Shown piece by piece: positions 14,672 to 20,105 of a stretch of DNA of 20,105 bases (positions are counted from its first letter, which is position 1; the number at the start of each line of letters is the position of its first letter). The translations under genes were made by a program, and so were the position numbers. Source of the DNA: an uncultured Anaerolineaceae bacterium (GTDB lineage: Bacteria; Chloroflexota; Anaerolineae; Promineifilales; Promineifilaceae); contig CALBTC010000321.1 of the NCBI GenBank assembly GCA_937967805.1, positions 1 to 20,105 of the forward strand, read 5' to 3'. The notes under the pieces are model-generated. The model made no database searches, was not told where the DNA came from, and worked only from the letters and a program-made list of their open reading frames with translations.

Positions 14672-15334
14672 ATGAGTAAAGAAGTATGGTTCATCCGGCA
14701 TGGAGAGAGCGTATCGAACGCCAATTTGCCCACCACGCATCCGGCGGCATCTGAGCTGACGGAGAAAGGGCAGCGGGAAGCGGAATATGTGTCCCAGGCG
14801 TTTACGCGCAAGCCGGCTTTGATTGTCGTTTCTCCCTACATTCGCGCCCGGCAAACGGCCGTTCCCACCATCAACCGCTTCAATCCCGTCAACGTCACGG
14901 AATGGCCCATTCATGAGTTCAGCTACCTGCATCCCGAGCGATACAAAGGCACCACCGGCCAGGAGCGCTGGCCAGAGGCCAAAGCGTACTGGGAGCGGAT
15001 GGACCCGCTGGAAAAAGAGGGGGATGCCGGCGAATCTTTTGCCGAACTGTTGGAGCGGGTATTGGCGATGGAAGAGCAGCTAAGGCAGCAACAAGCGCCA
15101 TTTATCGCCATTTTCAGCCACGGCCTCTTTTTGCGCGCCTTCCTGTGGATGACGCTGACGGGCATTCGCGAAGCCACCAACCGGGCCATGGAGCGGTATT
15201 TGTTCTTTTCACGGGGCATCTCGATGCCCAACGGCAGCATTTTAAAGACGCGCTTTGAGGCCGACGGCCGTATCCTCTTCAGCCCCTTCGACACGGCCCA
15301 CCTGCCGGAAAAACTGGGCCTGGTAGACGAGTAA
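14672..15334 (+). CDS. Histidine phosphatase family protein (phosphoglycerate mutase-like)
   Basis: 220 residues. The branch-1 histidine phosphatase signature RHGES (His at residue 10) lies at the N-terminus, the second catalytic His is in IFSHGLFLRAF, and SPYIRARQTA supplies the phosphate-binding Arg. Substrate unknown; such proteins act on phosphosugars, nucleotides or phosphoproteins. GGGAAG lies just before the ATG. It starts an apparent three-gene operon with a nucleotidyltransferase (6 nt later) and an ACT-domain protein. Confidence 0.9.
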   Translation: MSKEVWFIRHGESVSNANLPTTHPAASELTEKGQREAEYVSQAFTRKPALIVVSPYIRARQTAVPTINRFNPVNVTEWPIHEFSYLHPERYKGTTGQERWPEAKAYWERMDPLEKEGDAGESFAELLERVLAMEEQLRQQQAPFIAIFSHGLFLRAFLWMTLTGIREATNRAMERYLFFSRGISMPNGSILKTRFEADGRILFSPFDTAHLPEKLGLVDE

Positions 15335-15340
15335 ACCTCC

Positions 15341-15853
15341 ATGCCCCTGCCCGCCGCGTTTTTGCCCGTCCTGCACCAACTGCACGCCGCGCTGCACGGG
15401 CAGAATATTTTGTGGACGATTACCGGCAGCACCGGCTTTGCCCTGCGTGGTCTGCCATTTACGCCTAACGACATTGATTTGCAAACGGATAAAGACGGTG
15501 TCTATGCGCTGGAAGCAGCGCTGCGCGATTTTGTGGTGCAGCCGGTCGCCTTCTCTGGTACGGAGCGGATTCGCTCCCATTTTGGCCAGCTGCGGCTGGA
15601 TGGCATAAAGGTGGAAATTATGGGAGATATAGAGAAGTGGGTGAACGGCTCCCTCGACAGGCTCGGGACTGGCCGTTGGCAACCCCCACCCGATCTAACC
15701 CAACATCGTGAATTTGTGAATTTTGACGGCCTGGAACTGCCCGTCCTGTCGCTGGCCTACGAGCGGGAGGCGTATGAGAAGATGGGTCGGGGGGAAACGG
15801 CCGTTATCTTGCAACAGTGGCTTAAAAATCAGAAGCAAACAGATGGCCGGTGA
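15341..15853 (+). CDS. Nucleotidyltransferase-fold protein
   Basis: 170 residues with the minimal nucleotidyltransferase signature: G29-S30 in TGSTGFALRG, the metal-binding D44-I-D46 in TPNDIDLQTD, and a third acidic position in KVEIMGD. It resembles the aminoglycoside 2''-adenylyltransferase-like and uncharacterised nucleotidyltransferase families; the substrate is unknown. It starts 6 nt after the phosphatase stop and overlaps the next gene by 11 nt. Residues about 102-110 (GSLDRLGTG) are encoded by a short sequence typical of interspersed palindromic repeats, so part of this loop may be repeat-derived. Confidence 0.8.
   Translation: MPLPAAFLPVLHQLHAALHGQNILWTITGSTGFALRGLPFTPNDIDLQTDKDGVYALEAALRDFVVQPVAFSGTERIRSHFGQLRLDGIKVEIMGDIEKWVNGSLDRLGTGRWQPPPDLTQHREFVNFDGLELPVLSLAYEREAYEKMGRGETAVILQQWLKNQKQTDGR
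15648..15670. repeat. CCCTCGACAGGCTCGGG repeat fragment inside a gene
   Basis: CCCTCGACAGGCTCGGG (15651-15667) resembles the widely seen intergenic palindrome CCCTTCGACAGGCTCAGGG. It is in frame within the nucleotidyltransferase gene and reads SLDRLG. Confidence 0.5.
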
Positions 15854-16253
15854 AAAAGATTTGAGCAAGATGCTTGGCTCGTTGGCACCCAAGCTGCGCG
15901 ATGAGGAATATATTTTTTGCACGATGGGTAACGGCCGTTACGGAGACCATCCCGAACTGGAACCAATTGCTTCATTTATGGAGGCGGAAGGGCTCACCCT
16001 GGTCATCCCCCGGCACCGCGCCGACGAGCACGGCATTCCGTATGAATCGGTGTTTAGGTGCATCACCCTGTCGGTGCATTCCAGTTTAGAGGCGGTGGGG
16101 CTAACGGCCGTAATCGCCACAAGGCTCGCTGAAAAAGGCATCAGCGCCAACGTCATCGCCGCCTTCTACCACGACCACATCTTCGTCCAGGCCCACCGCG
16201 CCGAAGCAGCATTGGCTGCTCTAAATGAGCTTGTTCGACAAAAAACTAAATAA
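15843..16253 (+). CDS. ACT domain-containing protein (ACT_3, COG3602-like)
   Basis: 136 residues. The start MAGEKDLSKMLGSLAPKL and the following DEEYIFCTM, LVIPRHRADEHGI and SSLEAVGLTAVIATRLAEKGI segments match the small ACT_3 family. Two ACT-like halves are visible, the second ending in NVIAAFYHDHIFV. ACT domains bind small ligands, usually amino acids, so a sensing role is likely; no enzyme domain is attached. It overlaps the nucleotidyltransferase gene by 11 nt and ends the operon. Confidence 0.85.
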   Translation: MAGEKDLSKMLGSLAPKLRDEEYIFCTMGNGRYGDHPELEPIASFMEAEGLTLVIPRHRADEHGIPYESVFRCITLSVHSSLEAVGLTAVIATRLAEKGISANVIAAFYHDHIFVQAHRAEAALAALNELVRQKTK

Positions 16254-16267
16254 TTCCCCTTTTATTC

Positions 16268-16295
16268 TTGACACTCTGATGCAACCGTTTAGAAT
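16268..16295 (+). promoter_or_regulatory. Promoter of hicA, leaderless
   Basis: TTGACA (16268-16273), 16-bp spacer, TAGAAT (16290-16295). The ATG at 16302 begins 6 nt after the -10 box, so transcription should start at or within a base or two of the start codon. No ribosome site is present. Confidence 0.6.
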
Positions 16296-16301
16296 GCACT
16301 C

Positions 16302-16490
16302 ATGAAGGTTCGAGAAGTCGTCAAACTAATCGAAAAAGATGGTTGGTATTTAGTACGGACAAAGGGAAGTCATCGGCAGTTCAAACATCCAGAAAAACCA
16401 GGAACTGTCACTGTATCTGGTAACTTGGGCAAAGAGATGCCGCCAGGGACATTGAATAGTGTCCTGAAGCAAGCGCAGCTAAAGGATTAG
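16302..16490 (+). CDS. hicA: HicA-type mRNA interferase toxin
   Basis: 62 residues, the full family length. The double-stranded RNA-binding-like HicA fold is recognisable from VVKLIEKDGWYLVRTKGSHRQFKHP, with the catalytic His24 in GSH, and a C-terminal PPGTLNSVLKQAQL. HicA cleaves mRNA and halts growth until HicB neutralises it. The antitoxin follows after 7 nt. It looks leaderless, which would matter for a toxin whose own cleavage targets are translated mRNAs. Confidence 0.93.
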   Translation: MKVREVVKLIEKDGWYLVRTKGSHRQFKHPEKPGTVTVSGNLGKEMPPGTLNSVLKQAQLKD

Positions 16491-16497
16491 ATGAGAT

Positions 16498-16710
16498 ATG
16501 GAATACATGGTAATCATTGAACAGGGTGAAAATAGTTATGGAGCGTATGTGCCCGACTTACCCGGCTGTGTTGCGGTTGGAGACAGTCGGGAAGAAGTGC
16601 TCACGCTTATGCAAGAGGCGATTGTTTTACACCTGGAAATGTTAAAAGAAGAAGGTTTGCCTATTCCCAAACCGCACTCGGCCAGTGAATATGTAGCCGT
16701 ACCAGCCTAA
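16498..16710 (+). CDS. hicB: HicB-type antitoxin
   Basis: 70 residues with the degraded RNase-H-like HicB fold: MVIIEQGENSYGAYVPDLPGC, VGDSREEVLTLMQEAIVLHLEML. It binds and masks HicA. No DNA-binding tail (ribbon-helix-helix or helix-turn-helix) is present, so operator binding is probably indirect or absent. An in-frame ATG at 16507 is an alternative start. Cotranscribed with hicA. Confidence 0.9.
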   Translation: MEYMVIIEQGENSYGAYVPDLPGCVAVGDSREEVLTLMQEAIVLHLEMLKEEGLPIPKPHSASEYVAVPA

Positions 16711-16741
16711 ACCTAATTCGACTCAGGCAAAGAATTCCATC

Positions 16742-16927
16742 TTGAAAATTCGTTATTTTGCTGACACGGATACTTTGTACATTCATTTGAGCGATAAAGA
16801 AATCGTGGAAACACAAGAACTCAATGAAAATACACTGCTGGATTTGGATGTGGACGGCAATCTGGGGGCTATTACCCTGGAACATGCCCGCGAAACAGCC
16901 AACATCCACGATTTTTCCTTCCAGTAA
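16742..16927 (+). CDS. DUF2283 family protein
   Basis: 61 residues beginning at a TTG codon (MKIRYFADTDTLYIHLSD), a clear DUF2283 start with the continuing TLLDLDVDGNLGAITLEHA. DUF2283 proteins are small and often sit in toxin-antitoxin neighbourhoods; biochemical role unknown. It starts 31 nt after hicB, with no strong ribosome site. Confidence 0.8.
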   Translation: MKIRYFADTDTLYIHLSDKEIVETQELNENTLLDLDVDGNLGAITLEHARETANIHDFSFQ

Positions 16928-16949
16928 GCAGCAATGCCCCAACTACAAG

Positions 16950-17123
16950 ATGCCTGAGCCAGACCGTTACACCTCTCGCGTTATTTGGTCCGAGGAGGAT
17001 GAAGAATATGTGGGGCTTTGTGCCGAATTCCCCAGCTTAAGCTGGCTGGACGAATCGCCCGAAGCAGCACTTCACGGCATTCGGCAATTGGTAGCTGATG
17101 TAGTTACTAATCTAGCAAGCTAA
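16950..17123 (+). CDS. HicB-like small protein
   Basis: 57 residues: SRVIWSEEDEEYVGLCAEFPSL followed by DESPEAALHGIRQLVADVV, the core HicB antitoxin pattern. No HicA partner is adjacent; the only toxin is the upstream HicA. It starts 22 nt after the DUF2283 stop and could be an orphan antitoxin, a second neutraliser or a relic. No membrane or DNA-binding part is seen. Confidence 0.75.
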   Translation: MPEPDRYTSRVIWSEEDEEYVGLCAEFPSLSWLDESPEAALHGIRQLVADVVTNLAS

Positions 17124-17161
17124 TGATGAAGAAACCCCATACTGTCGTTCTGTATGACCTT

Positions 17162-17190
17162 TAAACAAATTAATTTCTTGAAATTATATA
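17162..17190 (+). promoter_or_regulatory. Possible promoter of the HNH-nucleotidyltransferase gene
   Basis: TAAACA (17162-17167), 17-bp spacer, TATATA (17185-17190), then 5 nt to the ATG at 17196, again compatible with a leaderless start. The region is very AT-rich, so chance matches are easy. Confidence 0.3.
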
Positions 17191-17195
17191 TAACA

Positions 17196-18593
17196 ATGGC
17201 TAGAAAATCTATACCAATCAATACACAACGAGAATTATGGGCACAGTGTGGAGGATACTGCCAAAATCCCGATTGTCACAAATACTTGTTTGCAAAAATT
17301 GAAGCTGATTCTGTCAGCTTGGCAAACATTGCACATATTATTGGAGCTGGGAAAACTGGCCCTCGTACTGAACATGAAATAGCTGAATTTATTGATAAAA
17401 ATGGTATATCTAACCTGATAATGCTCTGCCTTGATTGTCATAAAATTGTCGATGAGCTTGAGAATAAATTTTCGGTGGAGGAGATGCATACCTGGAAATC
17501 TAACCACTTGAAACAGATTCAGGCGATTTTTACTACCCCAAAATTTTATAAAGAACAAGAGCTACTTCAAGAAATCAATGACCTGTTGGATGAAAACAGG
17601 TTGGTATTTGAGGAGTATGGACCATTTTCTGAGAAAGCGATGTACGGCTCTTCTGGTGATTCTCAGATAATTTGGCATCGAAGATGTCTAGATACCATTA
17701 TCCCCAATAACAGGAGAATTATTGAAATTATTGAAGGAAACAAACGGAACTTTCCGCGCCCATGGGATTTATACTCGCACGCATTGAGTTACAAAATTCA
17801 TGCAAATTCTTTTGAAGAAAATTGCCTTTTTGCTGAAAAAATCAATGACTACAAACTCTTTCCAATCGAATTTGATCAATTTGTAAAACAAAAATTGGGG
17901 TTACAGATTGATAAACTTGAAAAACGTACAGAAGAAGAAATCGAGTACAGAACCAATACCATTTCCACATACATAAATAAGTATTTGGCAAATCATACAT
18001 CTATTAAGGGTTTAAAAAAACAAAACATTGCGATTTTTACTGCGTCGTTAGTTGATGGAAGAGAATTAAAAGTTTTCGTGACCAACACTTATTATTTTAC
18101 CGACTACACGCTTGAGAAGATCTTGGAAATTGACCCTAACATTGATGCTATTATTTGCTCTAATCCATATTCTACATATTCAGCTAGCGCAAAAAAAGAA
18201 TGCATTCGTCAAAAAATTGGGCTTTTTTCGCTAAGGGAATTTATGGGTGCTATTCATACTACTGGCGAGAGGTTTCTGAATTACTTGCTTAACGTCGATA
18301 AAAACAGAAGAGTCAAAGATTTTTCAGATAGTCTAAAAAACAACTCAGAACTATTAGGAAAATGTGAAATTTATCTTTTGGGATCGTACTTACGACACAA
18401 CATTTTTGACGACATAGACATAATTTTGGTCTATAGAGAAGGTTTACCTTTACGAGAAATCGATAATTTAAGGGAGTCAATTAAGAAATGTTTTGAGCGC
18501 GATTTTTCACGAGCATTCGACTTTACAGTTTGTTCTGAAAGCGAGTTTTTAGTAATGAGTTTAGATTATGACAATAAAGTTCAGGTTTTTTAA
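17196..18593 (+). CDS. HNH endonuclease fused to a C-terminal nucleotidyltransferase domain
   Basis: 465 residues from ATG 17196. Residues 1-90 are an HNH nuclease: Cys22 and Cys27 then Cys78 and Cys81 as a zinc pair set, His47 in ANIAHIIGAG, Asn73 in SNLIMLC and His82 in CHKIVDE, the type used by phage-defence nucleases such as Cap5. A helical linker (about 100-260) and an unassigned alpha/beta region (about 275-365) follow. Residues about 387-450 are a nucleotidyltransferase core: G396-S397 in LLGSYLRH, D406-I-D408 in DDIDIILVY, and a third Asp442 in RAFDFTV. I know no single-gene family with this order. The gene is about one-third G+C in sampled lines against about 60% in neighbours and lacks ACGGCCGT, indicating transfer. 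No ribosome site precedes the ATG. Confidence 0.8.
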   Translation: MARKSIPINTQRELWAQCGGYCQNPDCHKYLFAKIEADSVSLANIAHIIGAGKTGPRTEHEIAEFIDKNGISNLIMLCLDCHKIVDELENKFSVEEMHTWKSNHLKQIQAIFTTPKFYKEQELLQEINDLLDENRLVFEEYGPFSEKAMYGSSGDSQIIWHRRCLDTIIPNNRRIIEIIEGNKRNFPRPWDLYSHALSYKIHANSFEENCLFAEKINDYKLFPIEFDQFVKQKLGLQIDKLEKRTEEEIEYRTNTISTYINKYLANHTSIKGLKKQNIAIFTASLVDGRELKVFVTNTYYFTDYTLEKILEIDPNIDAIICSNPYSTYSASAKKECIRQKIGLFSLREFMGAIHTTGERFLNYLLNVDKNRRVKDFSDSLKNNSELLGKCEIYLLGSYLRHNIFDDIDIILVYREGLPLREIDNLRESIKKCFERDFSRAFDFTVCSESEFLVMSLDYDNKVQVF

Positions 18594-18619
18594 CTGATAA
18601 GGACACTCAACTAACAAAA

Positions 18620-20105
18620 TCACTCTCCCCCTAAAAACCAAACCCTCGCCGTTTTGTCCGTCTTGAAGAAGTCTAGCAGCATCGCCGCCACCTTGTCGCG
18701 GGCGGGGTCGCCGGGGTGGGTGCCGTCGTCGGCGAAGTCGCTGCAGGCCCAGGTGAGGCCGTCGCGGCGCGGCGTCAGGCCGTCGGCCCAGAGGTAAGGC
18801 CCCCAGGCCAGCCAGGGTGCGGCTACTTCCCCCCGCGCCGGGTCGTAGTTTAGCTGGGACTCGCCGCTGATTTGGGCCTCGATGAGCCACTTGACGGCAA
18901 AGCCGGAATGGTAAGCAATCGGTTCCGGGTTGAGCGGCCCGGTGGCATAGCCGCCGTAGATGCGGCTGGAGAGGTAGACGATCTTCACGTTGGGGTAGCG
19001 TGCCTGCAAAATCTGGACCACGCTTTGCAGCTGCGCCTGCAAAATTTGCGGCTCCTGGGGGAACGGCTCGTTTTTTACCCCGCCGCGCGCCTGCTTGAGC
19101 CAGACCACCTGCACCTGGGCCGGCGTCAGGCCATTGTCCGCCAGCCGCTGGTCCAGCACCTGCCAATATTCGGCGTCGGGATTTTCCGCCAGCTTGTTAG
19201 AGGTCCAGCCCCCCTGCGCCCCGTTCACAATCACAACCGACTCATTTGTGGCCGGATCGTCGTTGGCCAGCCGCAGAAAGGCGGTGAACTCCAGCGCCGC
19301 GTTGGACATGCCCACGGAGATGAAGCCGATTTTGCCAGTGGGATCGGGCGAACCATCGCTGGCAAGCGGTTGGATGGCCTGTACCTGGGCCATTCCGGCG
19401 GCGAGATGATCGGCGGGGGGTGTGTTTTGGCCGTTGGGGTAAAGGCCGCCTTGCTGTCCCATGTACAAATCTGCACCTAAATCGGTGAGGGGCACAAAGC
19501 CGACGCTGGTTTGGGTGCAGCCCACCAGCGGGATGGGGGTAACGACGTTTTCTGGATTGGCAACGGCCGTTCCCCCATTTCCCCCTCTGCCAAACGAAAC
19601 CGCCTGCAACGCAGCCAGACAGCTTGCCAACCCGTCCAAATCTTCGGCCAGGGCGGCTTCTTCGCAAGTGAGTACGGTCGTTGCCAACGGCCCCAACAAA
19701 TTCTCCCCGGCAGCAGGCAAACTCAGGCTCTCCAGCGCCAGCCGGTTGGCCTGGATAAACGCCGCCTGCACTGCCACGTCGCCGGCCCACTCCGGATCAT
19801 CGGGGCGGGGGAAGGCCAGCAGCTGCTGCTGCGTCTCCACCAGGCCGATGACCTCAGTCTGCACCTGCTGCAGCTGGGCGATGAACTCAGCCCGTCCGCG
19901 TGGCGGCTCTAGCGTGACGGCGGGCAGTGGCACCGGTGTGATGGTTGGTTCGACGGCAGGAGAATTTGTGGCGGTGGGCGGGTCGGTCGGGGCAAGGGTG
20001 GCGGTTGCGGTGGGGGATGGTGTGATTTGGGAAACGGCCGTTGGCGTCACCGTCACATCCGGCCGGCAGGCAACCAGCCATAAGCAGCCAATCAGAAAAA
20101 AAACT
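18620..20105 (-). CDS. Secreted SGNH/GDSL-like hydrolase lipoprotein (5' end outside window)
   Basis: 494 residues visible, running off the right edge. The frame continues upstream of the GTG at 20056 as FFLIGCLWLVAC, a lipoprotein signal ending in the lipobox LVAC, so the GTG is not the start. A Pro/Thr-rich spacer follows (about 20-65), then a helical region, then a hydrolase-like core: GFISVGMSN (candidate nucleophile Ser), NGAQGGW and the C-terminal DGTHPGDPARDKVA, the Asp-x-x-His pair of SGNH esterases. Substrate unknown; a cell-surface esterase is likely. Convergent with the HNH-nucleotidyltransferase gene, stop codons 26 nt apart. Confidence 0.75.
   Translation of the reverse strand, partial: VFFLIGCLWLVACRPDVTVTPTAVSQITPSPTATATLAPTDPPTATNSPAVEPTITPVPLPAVTLEPPRGRAEFIAQLQQVQTEVIGLVETQQQLLAFPRPDDPEWAGDVAVQAAFIQANRLALESLSLPAAGENLLGPLATTVLTCEEAALAEDLDGLASCLAALQAVSFGRGGNGGTAVANPENVVTPIPLVGCTQTSVGFVPLTDLGADLYMGQQGGLYPNGQNTPPADHLAAGMAQVQAIQPLASDGSPDPTGKIGFISVGMSNAALEFTAFLRLANDDPATNESVVIVNGAQGGWTSNKLAENPDAEYWQVLDQRLADNGLTPAQVQVVWLKQARGGVKNEPFPQEPQILQAQLQSVVQILQARYPNVKIVYLSSRIYGGYATGPLNPEPIAYHSGFAVKWLIEAQISGESQLNYDPARGEVAAPWLAWGPYLWADGLTPRRDGLTWACSDFADDGTHPGDPARDKVAAMLLDFFKTDKTARVWFLGGE

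Larger units (their letters stand above)
152..20041. repeat. Highly iterated palindromic octamer ACGGCCGT (31 copies)
   Basis: Copies start at 152, 888, 1509, 1706, 1920, 2283, 2855, 3111, 4537, 5170, 5254, 5805, 5888, 6659, 6772, 7815, 8775, 8785, 9351, 11182, 11366, 11693, 12192, 12342, 14855, 15264, 15797, 15931, 16104, 19563 and 20034. Almost all are inside genes on both strands, often reading Thr-Ala-Val. Flanks favour GGAA before and TTCC after. It recalls the HIP1 octamer of cyanobacteria. The longest empty stretch is 16112-19562. Confidence 0.9.

Overview
The window looks like chromosomal DNA of an uncultured environmental bacterium, most likely Chloroflexota (Anaerolineae/Ardenticatenia-like). 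This is an inference from moderately high G+C coding DNA, abundant intergenic palindromic repeats, a sulfur-carrier cysteine pathway and lineage-typical small families such as ArsR-DUF2087 and DUF4395. No rRNA, tRNA, CRISPR array or transposase is visible. The octamer ACGGCCGT was found 31 times by eye, where chance would give less than one.

Layout, left to right. 1-453: no gene recognised. 454-3085 (minus): a RecD2-type helicase followed by an 80-residue unknown. 3086-4213: repeat element, promoter, 30-bp operator-like palindrome, then a two-gene operon (82-residue unknown plus ArsR-DUF2087 regulator). 4348-5028: remnants of a GNAT acetyltransferase and a HAD hydrolase, each with its ends kept and its middle lost. 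5025-6872 (minus): ECF sigma factor, membrane anti-sigma factor and a four-helix membrane protein.

7003-13758 is the core of the window, a sulfur-assimilation island: cysM-like synthase 1, a YhhN/TMEM86 membrane protein, a long structured leader, cysM-like synthase 2, a SAM-I riboswitch with terminator, then Mec-type JAMM protease, CysO/ThiS-type sulfur carrier, DUF4395 membrane protein, membrane-anchored thioredoxin-like protein and a MoeZ-type E1-rhodanese fusion. The inferred chemistry is as follows. MoeZ adenylates the carrier C-terminal Gly-Gly and installs sulfur. A CysM enzyme joins the thiocarboxylate to an activated serine. The JAMM protease releases cysteine. The riboswitch ties the second half of the island to SAM.

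13964-16253: lipoprotein, histidine phosphatase, nucleotidyltransferase and ACT-domain protein. 16302-18593: accessory segment with HicA/HicB, a DUF2283 protein, a second HicB-like protein and an AT-rich gene joining an HNH nuclease domain to a C-terminal nucleotidyltransferase domain. This last gene is the best candidate for an undescribed defence protein. 18620-20105 (minus): a secreted SGNH-like lipoprotein whose start lies beyond the window edge.

Three things recur. Palindromic repeats fill the gaps between genes and in three places appear to have entered coding sequence. Several genes look leaderless, with a -10 box 5-6 nt before the ATG. Two neighbouring genes show the same kind of internal deletion.
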